A stretch of 64,000 nt of DNA from Sodiomyces alkalinus F11 (taxonomy: Eukaryota > Ascomycota > Sordariomycetes > Glomerellales > Plectosphaerellaceae), in NCBI RefSeq assembly GCF_003711515.1, contig NW_021167087.1, positions 1,023,246-1,087,245 of the forward strand. Direction: 5' to 3'. The translations under genes and the position numbers were made by a program. Shown here piece by piece: positions 22,868-33,980 of this stretch (position 1 is its first letter; every line of letters starts with the position of its first letter). The notes below the pieces were generated by a model. That model had not been told where the DNA came from, ran no database searches, and was given only the letters and a program-made list of their open reading frames with translations.

Positions 22868-24329
22868 ATGGCTCCCCACCACAACAGGCCCAAGGCCCCG
22901 GTGTACGTGCTCGGCGTGGGCATGACCAAGTTCATCAAGCCGCGCGGCAAGGTGGACTACACGGAGCTCGGCTTCGAGGCCGGCGTCAAGGCCATGCTGG
23001 ACGCGCAGATCAACTACGACGAGGTCGACCAGGGCATCGCCTGCTACTGCTACGGCGACTCGACCTCGGGCCAGCGCGTGTTCTACCAGTTCGGCATGAC
23101 CCAGATCCCCCTCTACAACGTCAACAACAACTGCTCCACGGGCTCCACGGGTCTCGCCATGGCGCGCCAGTTCATCGGCTCGGGCGCCGCCGACTGCGTT
23201 CTTGTGGTTGGGTTCGAGAAGATGATGCCCGGGTCGCTGCAGTCGTTCTTCAACGATCGGGAGAACCCCATGGGTACTACCCACAAGATGATGGAGGACA
23301 CTACGGGGATCACGAAGGGGCCCCTTGCTCCCCAGATGTTTGGTAATGCTGGGCGGGAGTACATGGAGAAGTACGTTTTCCTTTTTTTTCTCTTTTTTTT
23401 TTCTTTTTTTCCCCCTCCATCACAAGACGGCTAACAAAAACAGGTTCGGCGCCAAGGCCGAAGACTTTGGCGAAATCGCCCGTATCAACCACGAGCACTC
23501 GGTGCGCAACCCCTACTCGCAGTTCCAGGACGTCTACACGCTGGACCAGATCATGTCCTCGACCGCGATCCACGCGCCGCTGACCAAGCTGCAATGCTGC
23601 CCGACCTCGGACGGCGGCGCGGCGGCCGTGCTCGTGTCGCAGGCCTTCCTGGACGTGCGCCCCCACCTGCGCGACCAGGCCGTGCTGATCGCGGGCCAGT
23701 GCCTGGCGACCGACGGCCCGAGCCTCTTCTCGCGCAGCGCCATCGACCTGATGGGCTACGACATGACGCGGCGCGCCGTCGAGGTGGCGTCGCGCGAGGC
23801 CGGCGTCAGCCCGCGCGACGACGTCCAGGTCGTCGAGCTGCACGACTGCTTCAGCGCCAACGAGATGGTCGTCCTCGACGCCCTGGGTCTGGCCGAGCGC
23901 GGGAAGGCCCACGAGCTGGTGCGCAACGGCGACATCACCTACGGCGGGCGGTACGTCGTGAACCCGTCCGGCGGGCTCATTTCCAAGGGGCACCCGCTCG
24001 GCGCGACGGGTATTGCGCAGTGCGCGGAGCTGGTGTGGCATCTGCGCGGCTGGGCGAATAACCGCGCCGTGCCGAATACGAGGGTCGCGCTCCAGCATAA
24101 CCTTGGACTGGGCGGTGCTGTTGTCGTGACGATCTATCGTCGCGCTGATGGGCGGGAGGCGCCCGAGGTCGACTCGGCGGAGGTCGGCAAGGTCAACCGC
24201 CTTGGTTACAACCCTGCGGTGGAGGCCAAGGGTTTCACTTCCGAGCAGGTCAAGAAGGTGGTGAGCCGGACGAAGTCCAGCGAGTGGGCTCTGCAGGATA
24301 CGCAGAAGAAGGTCCAGTCGCGGTTTTAG
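22868..24329 (+). CDS. Thiolase of the SCP-x (sterol carrier protein x) type
   Basis: Exons 22868-23370 and 23444-24329 give 462 residues; the 73-bp intron has donor GTACGT, branch site CTAAC and acceptor ACAG. The start has the context CGCCATGG. The nucleophilic cysteine is in NVNNNCSTGS (Cys89). The other active-site blocks are ELHDCFSANE and ISKGHPLGATG, with HNLGLGGA near the end, where biosynthetic thiolases have a second Cys; this pattern is characteristic of the SCP-x/SCP2-thiolase subfamily. These enzymes cleave branched or sterol side-chain 3-ketoacyl-CoA, usually in peroxisomes. There is no fused SCP2 lipid-binding domain. The C terminus is SRF, which departs from the SKL-type signal but could be a weak PTS1. 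The gene stands alone. Confidence 0.87.
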
Positions 24330-24764
24330 CGTGTGGGGTGAGGAGAGTCAATATCATAGGTTCTGACGGCCTAGGTTTTAGATCATGTACATGAATGCCG
24401 ATTAGATCATCGGCAAATACATACGAATCAAACGAAAGTCACTTGATAGTATGCTGCTGCTCGTGTTTGCTTCTCTCGGTTGATTAACAGGAGAATGAAG
24501 AAGTAAATCAAGCCGATGAAATAATATCACTGTATATGTTTCTCTCCTTCAACCTACTTCAGACCAGTAAGGGAACCAAAGTGCCGACAGTCGGTGGTAT
24601 ATAAGATGGTTGAGAGCTCCGTAGTCGTTAATGATAACAATCTATTCTATTGTAAGGAGAAGAAGGGCAATGCTAGGACAGCTCCAGCTCCAGCTCCAGC
24701 TACTTCACAAGAGAGCTTTGGGCTTCGGGGTAATTGTACGGAGGAGTACAAAGTCGGAGTCGCG
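24330..24764. other. Unmutated flank left of the retrotransposon stack
   Basis: 3' flank of the thiolase gene. Base composition is normal and CpA is present up to the target-site duplication at 24765. A short CAGCTC repeat lies near 24678-24701. No gene. Confidence 0.7.
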
Positions 24765-24769
24765 ATGGA
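24765..24769. repeat. Target-site duplication ATGGA (left)
   Basis: Perfect match to 58868-58872, directly outside the two 196-bp terminal LTRs of the copia element. Confidence 0.9.
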
Positions 24770-24965
24770 TGTTGGATTAACGGGCGTGTGATCCGGCCGG
24801 AGCATAGATACAGAAGATGTATAATTATATTCGTTACACAAAGGAAAGAAGAACAGGAAGGTATAGGTATTCTAAATATATCTACCCCTTTTCCACGCGA
24901 GGAATATAGGGCTAGCCCAGCCAATAGAAACACAGAAAATAGGCTTACGTGTTTTTAGTGCGATA
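24770..24965 (-). repeat. Copia LTR, left copy (3' LTR for the minus-strand element)
   Basis: 196 bp, aligned without gaps to 58672-58867. It starts TGTTGG and ends GCGATA, where the final TA is probably a mutated CA. The outer half is nearly unmutated; the inner end carries RIP-type changes. Confidence 0.9.
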
Positions 24966-25094
24966 CACCCCCTAATTACTATGCCCTGATTAGCTTAGTA
25001 ATTACTTAACCTAACCTCGCCGGAGCCTTATAGTCAATCTTAAAATAGCTTTAAAGAGCAGTTACGTATCTTTTAAAGTCGAGTTAAAAGGCAG

Positions 25095-25099
25095 GTAAG
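25095..25099. repeat. Target-site duplication GTAAG (left, element C)
   Basis: Identical to 32287-32291. Confidence 0.85.
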
Positions 25100-25317
25100 T
25101 GTGAACGACTGGTTACAGGTTATAGCACTAAGTGAGGTCATAATAATAGATTATCTAGAACTAAGGAGGGAAAAGGGAAAAAAAAGGAGAAAAGTCTACG
25201 GCGTTAGGCTGGCTATAAGGTAGCGATGACTTAGCGATATAGGTCTATTAACTAAGCGCGTAGTTAGGAAGATCCGGAGTATAGCCGGATCCTCTATATC
25301 GGGGTTAACCCGTAATA
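25100..25317 (-). repeat. Element C LTR (3')
   Basis: 218 bp starting TGTGAACGACTGG; matches 32069-32286 with transition differences only. Confidence 0.9.
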
Positions 25318-25599
25318 CTATCCCCCCCCTCCCCTTTTAGGGGTTACGTGACCGCGCGTTACCGTTATAGTTCGGCTCCCCCTTATATCGCGGTAATAAA
25401 GGAATAGTTATATCCTTTTATCTTACCTCGCCCTTACCTCGATATTAAAGAAATCTTAGGTTACCTACTAACTTTTATTTATATACCTAAAATAGTAATA
25501 TAAGCCCCCCTTACGTAGATACTATCCGTAGATATATCGGCCCTATTTTCCTTATAGGCCCTCTTTTCCTTTATTCCCCTCCCTACCTTTAATAATAAT

Positions 25600-27055
25600 A
25601 ATAATAGTAATAGCGGTTCTATATATATTTATTCTTCCTTATAACGATAACTCTTCTAACTTCTCCTATCCTTAGATAATATTAGTAATACTTAGTTAGT
25701 TTAAGAGTTCTCCGTTTAAGGTCAGCCGTCTTTTACTCGTAATCTATTATAAGGAAGCTTCCGCTAACTTATATTATTTTATAGACGGCGCTAGCCCCCG
25801 GCGATAATAGGGGTAATAATAGTAGTAAGCGAGCTACCGACGATAATATAGGTATATTACTCTCACGCTTTAAAGCGATACTAACTATATAATAGTTTAT
25901 ATTATCGCCCTTACTGCTACCTAAAAAGAAGAAATTAGCGGGTAATCGGCCTCCTAAATACTCTCCCGGTAGCGTTTATACTAAGCCGTGCCTCCTTTAC
26001 ACGCGCGACGTTATTAATAGGAAATATAAGCGCCTTTATCGTAGCTAGACTAATCGGGGGAAGAAATACTATATATACTCTACGAAGATATACCGGTATA
26101 CTCCTCTCCTAGGGTACCTTAAAGGCTACACATAGAGGTTATTTAAGACGGCTATCCTTATTAACGACGATAATAAGAACGTCCTTATAAGGCCTCCTCC
26201 CCTTCTAAGGTTATAACCGCTTCGCTAACCTTCTCCTAGGAGTAAAAACCGTATCTTAACGCCTACGCGGCGTTCTAGGATACCCTTATAGCTAGGGAAA
26301 TAATAACGGCGATATTACCTATAGCTATATATCCCGTAAAGGCTCCCGGTATAGTAATCACGCTAGCCCTTTCTCCTCCTTAAGAGGTCTAAGAAAATGT
26401 AGTATTATAGTTAGCCTTATTACCTTTTCCTAAGGTTATTAACGAGGTAACTAAACTCGCTTCGCTTCCTCCGGTAATAAAGGTCGCTAATAAGGTGGTT
26501 ATATTAGTCTTTTCTCCTCCCTTAGAGGTTATAGAAGAGATAGCGTTAGGACTAGATATATCGCTTCTAAAGGAGGTTATTACTAGGGCGAAATAGCTAG
26601 CCTTTTCTCCTCCTTATAAGGTTATAGGTAAGGTAGTAGTTTCGGGCTTAGTCCCTCCTAATATTATAGCGGAAGAGAACGCCTATCCTATTACTCCTAC
26701 TCCCTTATCGGGGTCGATATTATCGGATAAAGACTTTAGGCGCCTTAGTTTTATAAAGCTAAGGGAGTATACTCGGCTATTTAGGGAGATACTCGTACTC
26801 GGTTACGCTAATATCGTGATCTCCGAATTCTAATAGTACGCGGAGTATAGGCGGGCTTTTACGCTTACGGGTATAACTATCGCTAGCGCGGTTATAATCC
26901 CTAATAATAATAATAATAATAAAGATAATAATAAGGTTAAGGAGATAGACTCCGACCTATAGCGGGGTGATAAGGGTAAGACTTTTACAGAAATCGATAA
27001 TCCCGAGGATAACGATTTTAAGGCCGAGGATATCGATCTAGGCTTATATTAAGCG
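25600..27055 (+). pseudogene. Degenerate ORF antisense to pol in element C, unknown protein
   Basis: The plus strand can be read for roughly 480 codons, through RIP-type stops and some possible frame changes; boundaries are approximate. One segment (about 25.9-26.2 kb) is Lys/Arg-rich with Tyr at spacings suggesting lost Cys pairs (KKYYIYST). The last 250 codons (about 26.4-27.05 kb) stay open for long stretches, including SDKDFRRLSFIKLREYTRLF, an Asn run and an acidic C-terminal tail. I do not recognise it. It lies between integrase/chromodomain and the 3' LTR, opposite to pol. Confidence 0.5.
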
Positions 27056-27099
27056 TGGCTAGGGCGCGGGGCCTATCCAGCCTAAACTAAATCTAACTC

Positions 27100-30000
27100 T
27101 TACCCCCTTCCGATTATCGCGATATAATCGCTTATATATCGGTTCCTGTATTATAATAGCGTAAAAGTGTCTAATAGGCTATTATTCGTTATTACTAAGC
27201 CGAATTTCCTTTTAAACTCGTTAAATACCCGCGTTTACGCTAATAGTTTTAGCGGTTCTTATATAGGCTTATAGTATCCTACCTATCGTACTAATGTCTT
27301 AATCCCCTATCTTACCTTTTCGTCCTCGCGTAAAGGATTTCCTCGACTTCCTATTCTTTACTATTAGTCGCCCCTTAAATAAGCGGTAGTTAAGGGTCGT
27401 CTACTACCTATCCCGGAAAGGGGTTATCGCCCGCGCGACGTAATAGGTCTACGTGGAATCGGGGGTAGATTTACGATAGCATGGCGAGCTCGACTATATA
27501 TAGGCTAATTAACTTTATAACTCGGTATTTACGATAAAGCTAATTAAGCTTATAGGATAGTCGCGGAGTCGAGTAATTAGCTAATAATAGCTAAACTAAG
27601 TCGTTAACCTTAAAACGCTTAGCCGGTATACGATATTAGTTAGTAGACTCCTTATTCTGGAGCTATATCGATACGATCGCGGCCTAGGCGAACTCGGTCG
27701 CTTCCTATAGGCGTTGTAGTAGGTTATAGGCCGCTAATAGGTTCCGTGGGGGGCTCTTCGGTTATTTAGATCGAGTTAATATAATAGCTATATTCTAAGA
27801 AGAAAGGACTAAACCCCGTTATAAAGCTCTCGCGGTTATTTAGGGCTAGTTGTACTACGGGTAATAAGCGATCCTAGTTATTTTAGGCGTAATAGATAAA
27901 AGCTTATAAATAGGCTTATACTTCTTAGTTTATACGCTCTATTACTTTATCGGTCTAGGGGTAGTATACCGTGCTAAGCTTACACGATATTCGTGCGAGC
28001 TTATAAAAGTGCTTCTAGAACCTGCTTATTTAGTTTAAGCCTCGGTTATTAATAATCGACCTAAGTATCCCGTAGAACCGGAAATAGTAGTATAGGAACT
28101 ATTCCGCGTAAGCTTCGGCTTTTATTATCTTTATCGCTTCTAATATTATAGCCTTAGTTAGATAGTCTATAATAACCTAAAGGTAGCGCGCCTTCTTCTC
28201 GCCGGCTAATAGTAGGTCCGTTATAAAGTCTATCGATAGGTCGCTCTGTATTTGTTTTAGTACCGGGAGGGGGTATAAGAGGCCTTATTTCGTATTTCTC
28301 TATATATACCCCTTTCCGTAGATATCGTAGTTCCGGACGAATTATCGGATATCCTTATTTATCCTCGGCTAAAAGAAGCGACGCGCTATTAAAGCGATAG
28401 TATTTTTATATCCGGGGTATCCTCCGATAACTAAGTTATAAATTAACTAAACGATCCTCCCTCGTAACGTTAACTCTTTAGTAGACCCGGGCACCTAAAT
28501 TCGGTCGCGGAATAGTAATAACCCGGTCGTAGAGACTAAGTACTCGGCTATTTATAGCTTTAATTCTAATAATAGTAGGAATTATCGTTTTTTTTTAGTA
28601 ACCGTAGATAGGGCTCCTTAATACTATTTATTAGTCGTAAGGGTTTTATCCTATAGTTATTATAGCTTTTAGTCCGCCTTAAAGATTATTTAACCGCTAT
28701 TAATACGGCGAACGCTAGGTAGAATCGCGGTATTAGGGATTAATTAAATATAGCGAGATTACTCTTATTCGTCCGTTATATCTTAGGGCTTATCTTACTA
28801 TCGACGCGAGAGGGCGTCCGCTATCGTATTATCCTTTCCCTTCCGATATTCGAGTATAAAGTCGAACTATATAAACTTATTAGCCTATCGGCTTTATCGT
28901 TTAGTAAGCGTTCGCTTTATTATAAAGTACTTAAGGGCCTTATAGTCGGAGAGGACTATAAACTACCTATAGCTAATAAGCTTAGCCCGCTATATCGCTA
29001 GATAACTTATAATCGCTAATATCTCTTTATCGTGGATTAGGTAGTTATATTCTGCTCTATTAAGTTTATAAGAGTAGTATACGACTATATAGCGATTTCT
29101 ATCCGTATCTTCTTATATTAGGCTACCTCTAAAGGTAAACCCTAAATAGTCTATCTTAATAAATATTTTATTTACTAGGTTTTACTATTATAGTATCGGT
29201 CCTTTTTAAAACCTCGCTTTTAGCTCGCGAAAGGCTATTTCTTTATCGGGACCCTATTAAAAGGCGTAGTCCCTTTTAGTAAGTGCTATTAATAGGGCGG
29301 AGATCCCCGAAAAGTCCTTAATAAAGATCCGGTAATAATTCGTAAACCCTAAGAAGCTTCGCACGCCTTTAACCGTTAAGGGCGCTTCCTACTCGCGGAT
29401 AGCTTATAACTTCTTTAGGTCGTAAAACACGCCCTTCCCCGTAGTGACTATAAATCCTAGGTACTTTACCGTCTTTACGCTAAACTCGTACTTTAACGGA
29501 TTTAGGTTTAGGCTAGCGTCCGCGAGCGCGCGGAGTACCTACTTTACTTTCGCTTCGTAGTCGGCCTAACTCCCGCTAAAGTAGACTAAGACGTTATCGA
29601 CGTAAGTAATAATAAAGTTATCTAGGAAGCGCTATAACGTCTTATTAATATATCGCTAGAACGTTACGGGGGCTTTACTTAAGCCGAACGGGTAGATAAG
29701 CTATTTAAAAAGCCTAAACCGGGTTTAAAACGCGGTTTTATATTTATATCCTAGAGCTATCCTAATCTTATAGAAGGTAGCGACTATATCGAGTTTTATA
29801 AACTATTTCGCTTAGCTTAGGTCTTATAGTATTTTAGCAATTAAAAGGAGTAAGTAACGGTCTCGCTTAGTAATCGTGTTTAGCGTTTAGTAGTCGTAAT
29901 AAAAACGAAGTCCTCCGCCTAGCTTTTTTATAAAGAGGATAGGAGCCGCGGCTTCTAAACCACTAGCACGGATAAACCCTTTATCTATTAGGTCGGTAAG

Positions 30001-30850
30001 TGTTTTCCGTAATACTAGGAGTTCTTCTCTTAATATATTATAGAGCGGCCCTTAGGGGAGCGATAGTTTCTTACTATTATTTCCGGGTATAAGGTTTACC
30101 TTATAGTCGACTCCTAGTCGGTATAGCGGTAATTAATTAGCCTTATCGAGCGTAAATAGGTCGCCGAATTCTTATAATAGCTCTTCGGGTATAAAGTCCT
30201 TCGGGTCCGCTAGTTACTTCTTATATAATGTTTTTTCGATATCCCTTAAGCTTACTCCCTAGACTAAGACTTCTTCGCCCTTCCGTTATAATTGTCTAAT
30301 AATACCTACGAACACGGATCCGGTAACTAAATAGGCGTCGCGAATAACTCGTACTCCGGTAAGTTTCTTTTTATAGTAAAGTCGTATATTCTTAGCGTAA
30401 TATATTATATCGTTTTATTCTATCTAGGGCTTCCCGAGGAACACGTCGTAATTAAGCCCTGGCACTATATATACGAATATCCTTTACGGGGAGCCGCCGA
30501 TCTTAAGCTTATAGACGGCGATCCCTACGCTACAAATAGTCCCGGTAGCTTCCGAGAAGCTATTTAGTAGTCGATTCGTCTTATCGACTAACGGTAATTA
30601 GAGTCTTTAGGTAAACTATTTACTTATAGCGGTATAGTAGTCGTAACCAGTATTAATAAGGGCGAGGATACGCCGTTTATTTACTCTAGCTACTATAAAT
30701 ACCGGGTTACTACTAGCACGTACTCTAAACGCCTCTTACTCCCGCTATATCGCGGCTATCGGCTTTAACGCCCGTTTTCGCGTTAGAGCTATTCTTTTTC
30801 CGAGTCGTCCATATTAATCGACTTATCTCCGCTCTTATCGCGATCCTTCG
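27100..30850 (-). pseudogene. Element C pol: protease, RT, RNase H, integrase, chromodomain
   Basis: On the minus strand, RT includes ITYVDNVLV (near 29.6 kb), where the usual YVDDVLV has Asn for Asp. [12 protein letters not shown] and KGD/KRDYAF-type RNase H entry segments follow near 29.3 kb. The integrase core at 28.2-27.8 kb has IIDYLTKAIIL, NNRGL and ALNNRESFITGFSPF. Chromodomain-like VGYYKPIWEP-type residues lie near 27.25 kb. Stops fall at positions expected for mutated Trp, Gln and Arg codons. Ends are approximate. Confidence 0.82.
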
Positions 30851-32000
30851 CGCGGTTCTCCTTAACCTTCCGGACTATATCTTAGTTTTCTTTTAGCTTT
30901 TTATAGTTCCGCGCGATATACCCCTTTTTATTATAGTTATAGTATATCCGAGTCTTTTACTTCGCCTTTCCGTCGCTAATACGGTTTACTCCGCCTATCT
31001 TCGTGTCGCTATTAGTATTCTTCTTTACGGTTATATAGTCTTAAGCTTATTTATCGTAGTTCTATTTAAACTAATAACCTTTAAGTTTCCCGGCGATCTC
31101 TTACACGCCGTTAACCTATATAGTATAGTGGTTAGTAGGAATACGGGCGGAGATAAGCTTATCCCTAAGTCGCGAGGTAATCGCTCCTTTAACAAATACG
31201 ATCTATACGGTAGCTTCCTATTTAGTACCGCCCGTAAAGGCGATCTATTTTTTAAAACGGGGCAGGAAGGCGGTAAACGACATATCGGTTTATTAGCGAA
31301 TCGTGTGTAATACTTAGGTAGCCCGCGATTATTCTATAGGATTAAGGTAGGTACGATTAAAGTACGCTATAAAGTCGTTAGGGTCTATAAGCTTACCCGG
31401 CCTATCGCTTTTATAAAAGGCTAATACGACCTATTATACTTCGGGCCCTAGGTAATTATAGATTATATACTAAGCTTATATATTATTCTAGAATAGGTCG
31501 CTATTAATTATAAGCTTCTACCGTATCGCGTAGGCCTACGCGCTATAGTATACTCGCTTCCCCGAGAACTTCGCCGGGCTATCGATAGTCTTACGGGGTA
31601 CCGCCGTTAAGGTCGGGGCGATTACTATTATTATCGGCTATAACGCTAGTAATAGAACCGGTAATAGGGTGGACTTTACTAGTATAAGGATTATCGGGGT
31701 TTACGAGGGAGCCGGAATATTTAAGTTAGGCGGTATAGGGTTCTACGGGGTAGGCGATCCTAGGAGCCGGGCTACGAGCTATTCGACTAACTAGCGTTAT
31801 CGCTTATTAGCTTTTTCTCTCGCGCGTTATCGGTCTATAAACTAGCGTATTTCTGAGTAATATTCTTATATCGGAGCGAGCCTTAAGTTAATATCGGTAT
31901 ATTATTTATAGAGAGGGCCTAGCCTTATATTTAGGGCTCGGGTATTTTCTTTAAACCGTTAGTTCGTCTACTCTACGACCTATTTAATTCTAATAGGTTA
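30850..32000 (-). pseudogene. Element C gag remnant with zinc knuckle
   Basis: The minus strand near 30.96-30.90 kb reads YYNYNKKGYIARNYKK, a CCHC zinc knuckle in which Cys and His codons have become Tyr, as expected from G-to-A mutation of TGT and C-to-T mutation of CAT. The upstream gag part is degenerate. An open stretch at 31128-31310 (+) is a chance frame inside it. Confidence 0.65.
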
Positions 32001-32068
32001 CTAGGCAGTAGCATTAGAATCGTAATCTATCGCTAGCGTAACGCGTGGATATCGCTAAGTTCTAGATA

Positions 32069-32286
32069 TATAAACGACTGGTTATAGGTCGTGGCACTAA
32101 GTAAGGTCGTAATAATAGATTATCTAGAACTAAGGAGGGAAAAGGGAAAAAAAAGGAGAAAAGTCTACGGTGTTAGGCTAGCTATAAGGTAGCGATAACT
32201 TAGCGATATAGGTCCGTTAACTAAGCGCGCAGTCAGGAAGATCCGGAGTATAGCCGGATCCTCTATATCGGGGTCAACCCGTAATA
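32069..32286 (-). repeat. Element C LTR (5')
   Basis: 218 bp; pairs with 25100-25317 and is followed by GTAAG at 32287-32291. Confidence 0.9.
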
Positions 32287-32852
32287 GTAAGGAAGCTATA
32301 AAATAAGAAAAAACAATAATAATAGTAGCAAATAATAAAGGAAAATACTATTTGAAGCAATTAGTAGATAGAGGAGGTACCGGATATAAATAAAGGGGTT
32401 TTTAGGCTCTTCGTAGCCTTCTTTTCCCTCTTATAACCACGATCCTTTTTAACGATTTTCCGTTATTTTTTTATACCTCGCCTAATCTCTCGGACTTTCT
32501 TCTTCTTATCCTCCTTAAATAGCCGTTTTTCGTCACTCAAACACGCTATAGTAAGTTACCGGAGCTTTGGTTCTTAATATAGGTGCTAACAGTGGTTATT
32601 TTAGGCTCCCTCGACCCGCGCCGCCAGTACTAATGCCGCTGGTTCCGCTTTTTTAACTAAGCCCTCTAGTGTTATAAAGAACACGCCCGGCAAAAAACCT
32701 AATATAAGTGCTCCGGTCTTTTTAGCTTTATGCTATTATTTACGGTCGTAAGGCTCCGAGTGCTAACTAAAAAGCAGACTCCTAAGAAACCGAACAAGAA
32801 GTCTACTAAGGCGCCTAACCCTAACTTTATACCGGTGCCGTTTAATCTGTCC
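32287..32852. other. Copia 3'-region segment between insertions C and A
   Basis: About 560 bp of the outer copia element, between its RNase H end and its 3' LTR. The plus strand shows a Lys-rich open stretch at its right end (KKQTPKKPNKKSTKAPN), cut by insertion A. No recognised domain. Confidence 0.55.
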
Positions 32853-33175
32853 TGATACGCCCCACGGCGCACTATAGGAACCGCCCCTTACGGGGGGCAC
32901 ACCGTGAGAACCGCGTTCTACGGGGGTACACCGCGGACACCAGGTACCACGGGGGTACCTGGTAGGAACCAGGTATTACCGGGCTATAGTTAGGAAGCCG
33001 GAGTATCCCCGGGGTTTCCCCGTGGATATATTAGTTTAGGGCTTCGCCCCTTAGTTTAGTAAAGATATCTTTATTACACCCTATTTTCTATACCTAAAGG
33101 TTACCCCTCGAGAAAAGCCTAGCTTATAGGTCCTATAGTACTAGCTAGCTAGGGATTTACCTGTTAGGTATATTA
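32853..33175 (+). repeat. Element A LTR, left (one 58-bp unit)
   Basis: 323 bp, starting TGATACGCCCC and ending GGTATATTA (CA mutated to TA). It pairs with 38119-38557 except for two extra 58-bp units in the right copy. Confidence 0.88.
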
Positions 33176-33439
33176 AATAGTAGTAACTAAGCTTTTAGGT
33201 AAGGTTCGCGTACTACCACCGAGCGCGAACTACGTATACTAGGACTAAATAGGTATATAGTTTATTAACGAACGCTAGCGTGCTAGGCGTAGCCGCTCTT
33301 AAAGGCGCGAACTATATAGGCTAAAACTAAATAGATACGCGGTATACTAGCGGTCGCCCTTATAGACTATATATACTAAACCTAAATAGATATATAGTAT
33401 ACCAGCGGATACGACCGCTCGTGCTAAGCGAAAACGCCT

Positions 33440-33980
33440 CCCCTTTAATAGGTCTAGGCGTAGATTAATAAAGGGAACCACCGTTAAGCGTAGGAATAGC
33501 GACTATACTAACCTATACTAGCCGTGGAACCCGAGCTTTAATACCGCGATAACCTTCCTAATAATCACTAATTAGCGTAGGCGACTATACTAATCTATAC
33601 CGACGCTAACCGTTCTTAATAATCGCTAAAGGGCGTAGGATAGCGCCTATACTACCCTGTATACTAATATCCTCCGTAGAACCAGAGTCCTAATAGAAAC
33701 ACGGAGTACTAACCTAATCGCCTCCCCTTTACTAGGTCTAGGCATAGAGTATACTAAGGATTCTATAGTCGCCAGGTAAGCATAGGAATAACGCCTATAC
33801 TACCGGTATTAGCACCTACTATAGATCCCTAACTTTAGTATAATACTAATCTTCCTAATAATCACTAATCGGCGTAGACGAGTATACTAACCTATACCGA
33901 CGCTAACTATTCTAGATCGCTAAAGGGCGTAGGATAGCGACTATTATCCTATATACTAGCGTCCTCCGTAGAACCCGAGC
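33440..33980. repeat. Tandem internal repeat of element A
   Basis: Two imperfect copies, about 200 bp each and roughly 290 bp apart (about 33478-33690 and 33772-33975). They share blocks such as CTAAAGGGCGTAGGATAGCG and CCTCCGTAGAACC. The same pair occurs in element B at about 50475-50960. Confidence 0.7.

Larger units (their letters stand above)
25100..32286 (-). mobile_element. Gypsy chromovirus C, nested in the copia element
   Basis: 7,187 bp with 218-bp LTRs (25100-25317, 32069-32286) and a perfect GTAAG duplication. On the minus strand the order is gag, protease, reverse transcriptase, RNase H, integrase and chromodomain, the Ty3/gypsy chromovirus order. Between integrase and the left LTR there is a plus-strand degenerate frame (listed separately). 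Heavily RIP-mutated. Confidence 0.9.

Noticed and set aside
31128..31310. 60-codon plus-strand ORF
   Set aside because: Chance open frame antisense to the gag remnant of element C.
33440..33980. CRISPR-like or satellite repeats in element A
   Set aside because: The repeats are long, few and imperfect, and recur in element B as part of the transposon; there are no short regular repeats with unique spacers.
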